Assembly: GCA_023627715.1 (NCBI GenBank)
Contig: JAMAHW010000163.1
Location: forward strand, 1-34,310
From: Periconia sp. R9002
Taxonomy: Eukaryota > Ascomycota > Dothideomycetes > Pleosporales > Periconiaceae
DNA length: 34,310 nt
Direction of reading: 5' to 3'
Position numbers and translations under genes: made by a program. Positions within the stretch are counted from its first letter, which is position 1. Every line of letters starts with the position of its first letter. The notes beneath the pieces were generated by a model that did not search any database, was not told the DNA's origin, and saw only the letters and a list, made by a program, of their open reading frames with translations. Shown piece after piece: positions 20,147-29,215 of this stretch.

Positions 20147-22273
20147 CTATAGATAATATAGCAACAACTCTCTCAGCTCGCTAGGTAAGTAGCGGTGGAT
20201 GATTCTGCAGGTGCTGCTGGTAGAGTAATTTTCGTGGTAGGATGTGACGAAGCAGATCATCCCATTGTCCATGGAGACGCTGCGGATGTCGCTATGCTCA
20301 GAGTTGCGCCATCGGAGAGTGAGGAGCTCGGTGCCTCGGGCGGGCTGGCCGCCGCTAATGTGGACGAGGAGCAGCAACCGCTCAAGGAATACGTGGGTGC
20401 GCTGGATGTATTGCTGGATTGCCACAGGGTTCCAGGTCAGCGTTTCCTGATTCAGAAAGAAGCGCTTTCGCAGGGCACCATCATCGCGAATCCTGTTCAG
20501 TAGGTATTTGTGGCCGCGATCGCCCAAAATGCTAGCATTGCGAGGATCAGTCAGAAATGAGTGACCCGGCGAGAAGACCCCCGGGTCATCTTTGAGGGCC
20601 GCCAGCTGGACAGATGGTACCAGCCGCGCCTGGGTATCTGGCTCGCTATCTGGCAAAAGTAGCAGGCCGTGGAGCTGGGTCTGCACTTCTACCAGTTGAT
20701 CGCGCACAGCCCAGCGCAAACCGTTCATACTAAGGTCCAGGCCTTTATAGGTAAGCTTCGTCCCGTCGTCTGACCACTCGATCCACCCATCTGCAGTGGT
20801 GTTGTTGCGGATGGCCGCGCCAAATGCGCGCAGATTAAGGATCCAGTTGATAGGAGAGTTGCTTCCGAAAACCATGAACCGGTCCTGCAGCTGGCCTATC
20901 AAGTCGTTGGGTGAGTCGGTTCTGCCGGCTCGGTGCTCGTGGACTGCGTGCTGGAGGACAAGTAGTTGGGCCATCTTCACCAAGGCAGATAGGGATGAGG
21001 TCGCAACCACAGCCTCGTCAAAGCCTGTTTGCTCTCTGTTGATTCCGTTTGCAGCTAGAAAGCCAACCACAATGCTATTAGTGAGTCTGCCCTCGATCCG
21101 GTGGTCAAGCAGGGCGATGCACAGCTGCAGACACGCTGTCTGCTCTTCCAACGTAGTCTCTGCAGCCTGTGGTAGATGCAGAGACGCCGCCGGGCCTGTA
21201 GGCTCAGGGCAGCTAGATCGTAGAGTCGACGATAGTTGGGGCGAAGAGAGAGCCTCTGGCTGGGAGGATGGAGGCTGGGGCGGTGAGGGTGGAGCGTTGC
21301 ATTCTAAGCTAGAGTCATCACCCAACGACCGGAGCTGGGGCCCTGCTGCCGGCCTTGGGTGCCTGTGGGAGCGAAGGCGGACCGGTGACAGGGACAGAGG
21401 AGGGGAAGAGCGTTCAGGGCCTGGGCTTGAATCCACTGGACCTTGTCGAGGATCTCGATGCCGGCGGGGAGGGTAGGGAGATGCAGCTGTATTCGCAGGA
21501 GCCGGGCGCCTGGGAGGTAATGCTGCAGTAATTGTTACGGGGAGGGCAGCTATGGCCTGCTGCTGCTGGGGGGTAAGTAGGTAAGGTAAGTCAGGCTTGC
21601 AACCGGTGATGGTAAGCCGGTACACATAGCTCAGCAGCTTGCGCCAAGTAGCCTTGTACTTTCGGTAGGTGCCATCCACCAGCTTGGTGAGTAGAGGCCG
21701 CTTGAAGGCCCGGCCTGGAATGAAGCTGTTGACGCGATGTAATGTGAACACGTTGATCTCCTCCTGCTCCACGGCGAGAGAGCGAGCTGATTCGATCAGG
21801 GCGTCAAAGGCGTTGTGCAGGGCTAGCAGGCTAACCTCGTGAGGCCGTGGGGACTGCAGCAGCTGGGCCACCTGGCTCAGGTTGTAGCCTCTAAGGTAAG
21901 CTGCCCAGCCCGTCTTCTCTATCCATGGCGAGATGTGAATGGGGTAGCGGGCGCTCGTGGCAACCGCCAGGTCCTTGTGAGCCTGCCTGGCTTGACTTTT
22001 CTGCGTAAGCTGGGCTTCAAGATCAGCCCAGGTCCGACCTGTGCATGGAGAAGGGCCGGCGGGCGGCTCCTGGCCAGCTGGCTGCTCCGCTGAAGCAGGG
22101 GAGACGCGCCAAAGGGTTGCGGCCTTGCCGCTATTGCGCAGGTGCTGGCAGGGCACATCCCGCTCCCAGGGCAGCGTCTCCCCTTCAGCCAGGCGGATTT
22201 CGTGGCCCTGCTTTGGCTCTGTGCCCCAGTGGTGGGTGTTGTAGCAGTGGGCGCGGATCTGGATAGGATGCTT
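20147..22273 (-). pseudogene. Piece 2: central conserved region of OrsD-RecQ protein
   Basis: Open from the second finger ('IRAHCYNTHHW') through 'DVPCQHLRNSGKAATLW', 'SPWIEKTGWAAYLRG', 'TYRKYKATWRKLLSYVYRL', a proline/serine-rich insert of roughly 130 residues, then 'GQPARGTELLTLRW', 'DNGMICFVTSYHENYS' and 'IIHRYLPSELRELLLYYL'. In related proteins the last phrase continues 'W L V', and here TGG has become TAG (20147-20149). The sense strand changed G to A, which is CpA to TpA on the other strand, the change RIP prefers. The function of this region is unknown. An independent ATG at 22156 could be called as a gene of 669 codons. Confidence 0.75.
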
Positions 22274-22712
22274 AACTTATGTACTGGCAGCGATGGCCTG
22301 TGGATTGGCTAATGAATTTGCACTGGAGGGCGCGGTGGACAGCTAGGCCTGGCAGAGGCTTGGGCGGCTGGGATCGGTAGCGGATGTAGGCCTGCTCCCA
22401 GGCGACAGCGTCAGCGTCTGTGCGAAAGCGTATGGGGTGGCTGTCCAGGTAGAGGGCTTCCCAGGCAGCTAACAAGGCCGCGCAGTCTTTTCTGTTGTAG
22501 GCATGGACCTTGGTGCTGCTGAAGTGGAAGGGGATCAGGCTCAGCGGAACCGCTATTTGGCAGGTCTTGCAGGCGAGGAAGAAGCCAGGCGCAGGGACAT
22601 AGGCTACGAGGGCAAGCAGACGGGCAGCGCGGGCAATCTGCAGCTGATACTCAGGGTCCTCTGGGTAGCTCTGGATTGTAGGTAGTCCGGCAGCTGGCGG
22701 TCCTAGTAACAT
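22274..22712 (-). pseudogene. Piece 1: OrsD (DUF3505) N-terminal region
   Basis: Starts with ATG at 22712. Key segments are 'FFLACKTCQIAVP' with a CX2C pair, then 'FHFSSTKVHAYN', 'PPKPLPGLAVHRALQCKF' and 'TGHRCQYIS'. In the family the last is followed by a second C-H-H finger. That finger ('KHPIQIRAHCYNTHHW') is present but in the next frame: one extra base at 22274-22275 separates the two. Removing one base would make the frames continuous, so this looks like a recent single-base lesion or sequencing error. Confidence 0.75.
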
Positions 22713-23036
22713 ATTTTAGTTGGGTCCAGCTTAGAGCTGCAAGCAGATCAACAGTGAAGCCGTAGCAACAGCACAAGAAAGTACAAAAGCAAAACTCTGA
22801 GTAGTAGAGTCGAGTAGCATAGCGAAGGGAAGCAAAGGTAGCAAGAGTAGAAGCGCTATTAGTGGCAAAAAAAAGGAAAGGTTGTTAAAAGCAGAGAGGA
22901 TGGTAGTAGAGAGAAGGTAGGCGCTAACCTCAGCAGCCCCTGCCAAGAAAGAAAGCGAGATGAGTTTCTTTTGCGTAGGGGCCACCAGAAAGAAATCGGC
23001 GTGTTTCTTTGCGGCATAACTGACAGGGTTATTAAT
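22713..23036. other. 5' flank of the OrsD-RecQ element
   Basis: Purine-rich on the plus strand and followed on the right by tandem repeats. A hydrophobic open frame on the minus strand (22731-23081) results from T-rich composition and is not supported as a gene. Confidence 0.4.
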
Positions 23037-23144
23037 CTGTCTACGGGCATTCCTACGGGCTACTAATGTTTGTACGGGCATCCCTACGGGTTATTAATGT
23101 TTGTACGGGCATCCCTACGGGCTACTAATATTTGTACGGGCATG
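23037..23144. repeat. 31-bp tandem repeat, about 3.5 units
   Basis: Units at 23037-23067, 23068-23098, 23099-23129 and a partial one at 23130-23144. The core is TACGGGCATCCCTACGGG followed by (C/T)TA(C/T)TAAT. Units 2 and 3 differ by two bases. A preceding 'CAGGGTTATTAAT' looks like the end of another unit. They lie upstream of the OrsD-RecQ element, between it and the AT-rich block. Confidence 0.85.
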
Positions 23145-24597
23145 TTGATACTTCTTTACTTTAGTTTTTCTACTATACTTTTTATTACTAACTCTATATA
23201 TAATAACTACGCTTCACTAATACTATCCTGCATTCTTCACCTATGTCACTCGTATTTATTTTATTTTTTCACCTTCCTTTCTTTTTCTTATATTTCTTTA
23301 TACCTAATCACGACTTTATTATGAATACTTTACTTTTTTTTACAATTTACTGTTTTTTACTAACTTTCTATGCTCTATATTTTTCTGATTCTCTTACGTA
23401 ATTTATTAATATATTATATCTAATTTCTATTTTTGCAAATTAGTCTCTACCTACTCTTAATCCTTATAATCCTTTAACCACCATAATATTATTTCTTATT
23501 TCCTATTTTTTTTTTTTATCTAACTCTTTCTTTTCTAAACTTTTATCCATTGTACTACATTAATAGCAATTTCTTAATATTTATTTTTTTCCTAGATACT
23601 AATCTGCTATTAAAGTTGAAAATAATATAAAGCTCTTCCTTCTATAATACTAGTATAATATGCTACCTACGTTTTTTTTTTCATCTTTACTATTTTATTT
23701 TAACTATCTAATACTATATAGTAAAATTATTTCTTATACCTATTTTGTTATTAATACGAATTCTCTTTTCTCTTATCTTATTCTTATATTTATTATCTCT
23801 TTATTATATCTCCTAAATTCAATATCTTTATCCTTTTTTTAAAGTATATTAGTTTAAGTAGTAAAAACAAAAAAAAAAAAAAAAAAACAATTCTATAGTT
23901 AAATCTTATTTTATCACTATTTCTTCTCAACTACTATTATTTTTATCCCCACTTTTTTTATACCTCTTTTATCTTACTTTTCTTCTGTTCTTTTTCTCTT
24001 AGCCCTTTTTATACGTATCTCTTGATATTTATGTCTACCTATCTTTTTATTCTTATTATCTATTTCTTTCTTTCTTTCTTTCTCTTTTTTCTCTATAACT
24101 ATAAAAACTTCTTATTTCTGCTTTATATAATGCTAACTTTATTCCTATCTTCTCTTTTATTTTAATTACTTGTTCTCTTCTTATTTTGTTTTCTTTATTC
24201 TACCCCTTATCCTCTATTTTATAATACGTTCCCTATTTTATCTTTTTTTTTAACTAACTTCTACCTATATCGTTTCTTTACCTAACTAACCAACTATATT
24301 ATACTTCCTACTTAGTTTTTTGATACACTCTTAAACGGGTTCCTGCCTAACCTATACGGGTTCTTACCCGGGTTACTATATTACTATTGCCTTTTATCTT
24401 AAACGGGCTTAATATAGATCTCTATACTACTAGTTTTTTCTTTCTTCTATATTCTGTTTCTCTAACTTGATTATACTTCTCATTATTTACTATTCTCTTA
24501 ATACGTTATATCTCTTTTATGTAATAATCTTATTCTTTAAATGTAACTTGATTTAAATAAAACCCCGATCCATTTTACTTCTATTCTATACCTCCTC
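23145..24597. other. AT-rich, strongly strand-asymmetric block
   Basis: About 1.45 kb dominated by T and A with C but very little G on the plus strand: by hand count, 23221-23280 has 3 G and 16 C. It contains a poly-A run near 23870-23887 and a (TTTC)n stretch near 24063-24083. Near 24333-24415 'ACGGGTT' and 'ACGGGC' recur, echoing the 31-bp repeats. No protein is recognisable. It separates the 5' flank of one helicase element from the 3' end of the next. Confidence 0.7.
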
Positions 24598-25240
24598 TTA
24601 TCCTCCCTCTATAATCTTCAGTATAAGTCGAATCCCTATTACCATTGCGTTTGTAAACACCTGCCCCCATACCTCTGACCTATGCCTCTTCCCAAGCCAT
24701 GCTGTGTACGCATCGTCTCCCTCCTCTTCAAATCCTACTTCTCGAATCGTCCGAATCCCCACCCGTGTCAGCCTTGCTGCGTATGCTAGCGGGATCACTA
24801 CATTCGGCCACTAACACCGATTCTCCATCCCCTCTCCTGTTGCGCAGTATTTCTGACTAACCCAGCACCGCCGACAGTTGTTCTTCACCGTCCAATCCAA
24901 AATCTTCTTCCGGAACTTGTCCGCATCCGCCCCAGACGCCCTCTCCCACGCCGTGCATCCTAGCACCCAGTGCTTCTTCCACTGCTCTGCCTCCTTCGTC
25001 GTGAACTGCTGCCCTACTACCCAGCAGATTGCACACCCACCTCGCAACTTCGTAAACAGTTCCTCCACGACAGCCTATTCCCGTGCCTAATCCTCGTGCT
25101 CCTCCAACCACACATCCCCCCCCCTCCCCGCATCGGTCACACCCCACTGCCTCCATTTCCCTACACCCTACCCCTTGCCCGTCCAAGTACGAGCTCATCA
25201 GCTCTCGCCGGCACCCACTCCCAATCAAAAACGCTCAGGA
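24598..25240 (-). pseudogene. Tail of a second OrsD-RecQ helicase element
   Basis: Minus-strand remnants of the family C-terminus: 'RELMSSYLDGQ' and 'CDRCGEG' in one frame (to about 25070), then after a frame change 'GGCAICWVVGQ', 'KFRKKILDWTVKNNCRRCW', 'KYCATGEGMENRC', a TAG at 24811-24813, and 'WPNVVIPLAYAARL', 'AYTAWLGKRHRSEVWG'. Relatives have Gln before 'WP', so CAG became TAG, a CpA to TpA change. The sequence differs strongly from the tail of the copy at 17.7 kb, so these are diverged members of a family and not a recent duplication. Everything upstream of this tail (right of 25240) is missing. Confidence 0.75.
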
Positions 25241-25675
25241 TAGTTGGCGCGTACCTGTCCTAATCAGCTATAACTATACATAAGGTGTAGGCCTAAGCAA
25301 CACACTACTAGCTATAGTAATACACCTACCCAAAAAGTCTGTAGCAATATACCCTGCCCTGAATTTTGCTGTGAGCAAGCAGTACTTTTACTATCACTTA
25401 GTATACTTTTAATGTTCCTGCTAGCGTTAGGGTTTAGTTATATATAGTAGAATTATTTCTATACTAAAGTATTTCTATACAATACTATACTATACTTTAC
25501 TTTACTACACTTTACTAAAATTATTTTCCCGATAGATTACATTACTAATGAAAAAAAATCGATATAGTATTATAGAGGAATAATGGATAGTGTAAACTAC
25601 GCCTCTGACACTACAGGTATAGATTGTCTAAACTTCCGATACGTAGTAAGCTCTTACAAATCACGCCTTCAGTTA
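25241..25675. other. AT-rich gene-free stretch
   Basis: Rich in TATACTA and TTTACTA words. A single GTTAGGGTTTAG at about 25426 resembles a telomere repeat but is not tandem. No gene seen. Confidence 0.4.
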
Positions 25676-25848
25676 ACACGCCGTGTGAACGGCGCGGTAG
25701 GCAGCAAGGATAGCAAAGCACTGCGCCGCACGAAGCGAATGAGCGGGGAACAACTATCACATTTACGCCGCGTCCCTCTTACCACATCTTTCTTTCTACG
25801 CCGCCTCTCTTCCACCCCCAGCGCCACCCCCTTCTATAATGTCCAACA

Positions 25849-26442
25849 ATGTCCAACCCCGACAGTACTCACTCTGCTACGTCTTCCAACGCGGATCCCG
25901 AGCCCCAGCCAACCGCAGCACACCGGCAGCCGCTTCATATCTACCATTGTAGTCAATTGAAAACGAAGGAGCAGGTACGAGAGTATGTGCTCGCCTGGAA
26001 CCTAGAAAAAATTCCTAGGATCCCCCTTCCAGCCCCAGCCCACTTGGAGCCAGCGCACGTCCATGCTTATAATCGAATCAACACCGAGGAAGAGAGGCAG
26101 GCCTATATTGTCACCCACGGGCTTGATCAACCTCCTCCCATCCTGGCTTGTCTACAGGAGGATCTGGAAACGTTTGTCTTGGAGGACTATCGACAAATCA
26201 ATACGAATAAAGAAAGGCAAGCATATATATCTACGCATGACCTTTCAGGAGCCTACATCCGCCCTGACGACTGGGTCTTTTACCAGGATGTCCCTACCCG
26301 CAAGATGTATCTTCTCCACTGTGAGTCGGATGAGGCATACACCTTCCAGAAATCGCGTCAAAATTGGTCGAGGGGGGAAATTCGCACCTTTTTCATGGAG
26401 AACGCTCAGGAAGTAAGGGATTACACACCTAAAGAAGCCTAG
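25849..26442 (+). CDS. Unknown protein with three internal repeats
   Basis: Single-exon frame of 197 aa starting 'MSNPDSTHS'. I do not recognise the family. Three related segments of about 25 residues can be aligned by eye: 'QLKTKEQVREYVLAWNL', 'RINTEEERQAYIVTHGL' and 'QINTNKERQAYISTHDL', each followed by proline or glycine. The C-terminal part ('DDWVFYQDVPTRKMYLLH') looks globular. There is no signal peptide or membrane segment. The start is supported by the second copy, which has the same ATG at 28185 and almost the same first 35 residues. Copy 1 has a 10-bp duplication giving two ATGs (25839 and 25849) in different frames; the second is the one in frame. Probably a repeat-associated gene family of the accessory genome. 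Confidence 0.6.
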   Translation: MSNPDSTHSATSSNADPEPQPTAAHRQPLHIYHCSQLKTKEQVREYVLAWNLEKIPRIPLPAPAHLEPAHVHAYNRINTEEERQAYIVTHGLDQPPPILACLQEDLETFVLEDYRQINTNKERQAYISTHDLSGAYIRPDDWVFYQDVPTRKMYLLHCESDEAYTFQKSRQNWSRGEIRTFFMENAQEVRDYTPKEA

Positions 26443-26944
26443 ACGCTGCAATGTTATGTACTTGGCGAGCAGAGGAGAGCTGTTGGCACATGATTCTTCG
26501 AACGTGCGCTTCTCCTTGGCAGTTTCCATTTCTTTCCCCTTCTATTGCGCAGCGTAATAAAATACCTTGATTGGCAAAAGTGTTAAAATCCCCAAATACT
26601 GCCTTCCCAGCCCATCTCTCTGTTCCACATAAGGTGCACGCTCTCATGCAACGCCGCCAGAACTGTCTTAAACATAGGCGCAGCAGGTAACCCATCTCGT
26701 ACGCCGCTGAGCCTAGGTCTCAGCCTGCATTGCCTAGGGAAACATGTGTTTTATTAAGCATTCTTACTCCTGGGCCTAATGGGGTGCTATAAAATACGTG
26801 TCTATTCTACAGATGGGGAGAAATACAAAATCACTCTCCGCTTTTCTATTGCTTGTGTTAGTCTCGCTATCTAAGCACGTAGTTACCCTAACCTTACTTT
26901 AAAATTCTCCAAAACCGTACATCTACGCAAATTGCCTCTTCGTT
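26443..26944. other. Spacer and promoter of the secreted-protein gene
   Basis: About 0.5 kb without a supported gene. A minus-strand open frame with a CxxC ('CTLCGTERW') is noted but not accepted. The right half carries the TATA-like box listed next and C/T tracts before the ATG. Confidence 0.4.
26788..26794 (+). promoter_or_regulatory. TATA-like box
   Basis: TATAAAA about 155 bp upstream of the ATG at 26945, the only good TATA match in this leader. Distance is longer than usual but possible with a 5' UTR of about 100 nt. Confidence 0.4.
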
Positions 26945-27511
26945 ATGCGGTTTCTTTGCGTTATCGCTACGCTGGCCGCTGTTGCAGCTACCTCCGCTCT
27001 ACACGAGGTAAAACGCGCTACCCCTATGCACGATGTGTATCTCTATGAAGATGAAGACTGCATAGGGGGATTAGGCAGAATATGCCAACGGCTACTAGAT
27101 GGGCAATGCTGTATGGCGCCGGACCCAAACGCGGGCCTAACCTCCGCCGAGTACCGCGAGGTAAACAAGGGCGCTGCCTCTTCGCAATATGAAATCTCAG
27201 TATACAATCGCCTACCTGTTCCAGGTGGATTCAACATGTGCGGATTTAGACAAACCAAGGACGACACCTGTGCAGTAGGGACTTATCTGAGCGTTGCTGG
27301 TGCCATGGTCCACTCGGGTAGCGACACAATAACGGGACGGGCTGTCGCCAATCCTGTCCAGGTTAAAGCTGGCGACTACTTTTACCTAGACGGCAAGAAG
27401 GGGTGGACGATTGCTATCGATTCAGACCTTGGACGATCCTGTGCCGCTACCCCAAAGAGCAGAAGGCGGGACTTCCTTAGAGAGCATGGCAAAGAAACGA
27501 CGCTGGACTAA
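26945..27511 (+). CDS. Small secreted cysteine-containing protein (effector-like)
   Basis: 188 aa, single exon. The N-terminus 'MRFLCVIATLAAVAATSA' is a signal peptide by composition (short basic start, hydrophobic core, small residues). It is followed by 'LHEVKR', a Kex2-type dibasic site, suggesting a processed pro-form. The mature part is rich in small and polar residues with seven cysteines ('EDC', 'RIC', 'QCC', 'NMC', 'DTC', 'RSC') and ends in a basic stretch 'KSRRRDFLREH'. No known domain is recognised. Small secreted cysteine proteins in repeat-rich DNA are typical candidate effectors of fungi that colonise hosts, but no activity can be claimed. The last 35 codons and 3' region recur at 28297-28417 in the fused copy. 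Confidence 0.75.
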   Translation: MRFLCVIATLAAVAATSALHEVKRATPMHDVYLYEDEDCIGGLGRICQRLLDGQCCMAPDPNAGLTSAEYREVNKGAASSQYEISVYNRLPVPGGFNMCGFRQTKDDTCAVGTYLSVAGAMVHSGSDTITGRAVANPVQVKAGDYFYLDGKKGWTIAIDSDLGRSCAATPKSRRRDFLREHGKETTLD

Positions 27512-28014
27512 AGTGTAGGTGCTTTTATATATTCTAGCAGCAGTGCTAACCAACACAGGACTTACGAATGAAAAGTTGGGGCAGGAGAGGATTAGGAGCA
27601 GCTCGCTATAAGTTCCCCTCTAAACCCCTTACGTACGGCCAGCTTAGATAGTATAGGGTACTAGGGGTAGATAGACCTTTTACATATATATATGCATACC
27701 TCTGTCAGCATTTCATTATTGGAAAACGCTGTGTCTCTTCCTTGCAGTTGCGAATAAGACGTGATAATCTAAGCTATGCTAACTATCTACTACGAAAAGT
27801 AAATTAAAAGAGAAGAAAAAAAAGTAGTAATCATCTACTAACATATATAGCGGCGTTATTTTATGATGTTAAAACGTAGGGTTAAGAACAAAGGTATACG
27901 TCAACAGATATAGGGAAGAGGGAAGTTGCAAGCACAAAGTAGGCCTTATATATTTTACAAGTATTTTTTCTAAACTAGTAATTAGTAGTAAACGTTTACA
28001 AATACTTCTTACGC
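27512..28014. other. AT-rich spacer
   Basis: The first 240 bp are the 3' region shared with copy 2, including 'CAGCTCGCTATAAGTTCCCCTC' in near-identical form. The rest is AT-rich with no gene. Confidence 0.45.
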
Positions 28015-28655
28015 TTAGTGCACGGTGCGAATAGCGTAGTAGAGAGCAAGAATGCTAAAGCACTGCGCCGCACGAAGTGAAAAAGCGGGGAAAAAAAACT
28101 ATAATATCTACGCCGCGTCCCCCTTGCAACCCCAACCTTCCTACGCCGCCTCCCTTCTACGCCCCAACGCCACCCCCTTCTATAATGTCCAACCCCGGCA
28201 GTGCTCAGTCTATTACGTCTTCCAATGCGGATCCCGCACCTCAACCAATCGCAGCACACTGGCAGCCGCTTCATATCAACCGCTATAGTTCCTAAACGGC
28301 AAGAGGCGGTGGACGATTGCCATTAGTTCGAACCTTGGACAAGCCTATGCCAATACCCCATTGAGCAGAAAGCGGGACTTCATTACACAACACGGCCAAC
28401 AAACGACGCTGGGGTGAAAGGTAAGCGCTTTCACACACCATGATAGCAGTGTTAACTCACCTAGGCCTAACGGAGGGAAAAGGGATTAGATTTGGAGCAG
28501 CTCGCTACGAGTTCCCCTCTAAACCCTCGTGTACGGCCAGCTTAGATAGTATAGGGCACTTGGGGTAGATAGATCTTTTACAGACATATACGCATACCTC
28601 CGTGAGCAATTTTGCCATTTTAACACGCTTTACCTCTCCCTTCCAATTGCGGACA
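28015..28655 (+). repeat. Repeat module, copy 2 (internal deletion)
   Basis: The left part aligns with copy 1 from about 25676 to 25950 and the right part with copy 1 from about 27390 to 27755, so about 1.4 kb are missing. The join lies near 28292-28297, where both parents have a CTA(G/A)ACGG-like stretch. Confidence 0.8.
28185..28417 (+). pseudogene. Fused remnant: head of the unknown gene joined to tail of the secreted-protein gene
   Basis: Begins ATG with 36 codons nearly identical to the start of the gene at 25849 ('MSNPGSAQS'), then a stop at 28293-28295. Right after it comes DNA matching the end of the gene at 26945: 'ACGGCAAGAGGCGGTGGACGA' and later the 'AAACGACGCTGG' before the former stop, where TGA now replaces TAA context. 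No functional product is expected. Confidence 0.75.
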
Positions 28656-29215
28656 AAATAATTGTAGAATGCTTGCTATGTAAGATTGGAACGGCGATAA
28701 AAATAAGAACACCGCATCTAACCTGCATCTAAAGGCTAACCCTAAGCTGTTAGCTGGAGCATTATGCTGTTTAACAACACTATTGTTCTTTCATTATCTA
28801 AACTAGCTATTATATCTCTCTATGGTGTATAGACTTTAAGAAATAAATCAATAGGGTAAAAACCGCTAGCACAGTTACAAAAGTTTCGTAAGTATGCATA
28901 TACGTGAGCATAGAATCTCGCCCTCGACACAGACACTGCCTTTTTTGTCCTAATCTAATGATAACGGTGCTATATTCTTGAACTTATTGCTAGGATTATC
29001 CTATTTACAGGAGAATACAACCGCAAAAAAGAAAAAGAAAAACCCAAGTCAGGTGGTAGTATAAAGCTAAAAGAAAGCCAACGACAGAGAAGGACAGAAA
29101 GGAGAAGCTAAAAAAGAAGGACAGAAGGACAGTAGGACAGAAGGAAAGAAAGTGTCAAACTTGTATAAGGACCTGACAATACAACATCCAGAGAGAAACA
29201 GGTAGCCTAACCATA
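28656..29215. other. AT-rich, purine-tract region
   Basis: No gene recognised. A plus-strand purine tract with repeated 'GGACAGAAG' words occupies about 29080-29150, 65 bp past the 3' end of the secreted-protein gene on the minus strand. Confidence 0.45.

Larger units (their letters stand above)
17693..22712 (-). pseudogene. OrsD-RecQ helicase (telomere-linked helicase-like) element, nearly full length, inactivated
   Basis: About 5 kb on the minus strand that reads, N to C: OrsD zinc-finger region (22712-22274), a long central conserved region with a proline-rich insert (22273-20147), its continuation in the same frame (20146-19424), a purine-rich linker (19423-19260), the rear part of a RecQ helicase (about 19250-17902) and a cysteine-rich tail (to 17693). 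The order matches fungal telomere-linked RecQ-like helicases as I know them. Lesions seen: a 1-nt insertion near 22274, a TAG where the family has Trp at 20147-20149, absence of the segment carrying helicase motifs I and Ia, and a frameshift near 17940. Such genes usually sit in subtelomeres in several copies. A spliced gene model could hide some lesions but not the in-frame TAG. The pieces follow as separate entries. Confidence 0.8.
25676..27755 (+). repeat. Repeat module, copy 1 (intact)
   Basis: Contains, in order, a conserved leader (GCACTGCGCCGCACGAAG at 25720), the unknown 197-residue gene, a spacer, the secreted-protein gene and its 3' region. The leader and 5' end, and separately the 3' end, recur at 28015-28655; the leader and first gene recur in decayed form at 30555-31155. 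Ends are approximate. Confidence 0.75.

Noticed and set aside
20796..21476. 226-codon plus-strand frame
   Set aside because: Antisense to the central region of the OrsD-RecQ element, which carries the conserved text.
22731..23081. Hydrophobic minus-strand frame that looks like a membrane protein
   Set aside because: Produced by T-rich composition and overlapping the 31-bp repeats; no start context or homology.
23037..23144. CRISPR-like array
   Set aside because: The 31-bp units are directly adjacent with no unique spacers, and the organism is a fungus.
25421..25440. Telomere repeat
   Set aside because: Only one TTAGGG-like word; no tandem TTAGGG anywhere in the window.
26429..26695. Minus-strand frame with a CxxC pair
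   Set aside because: 88 codons, no conserved context, and it overlaps the end of the gene at 25849.
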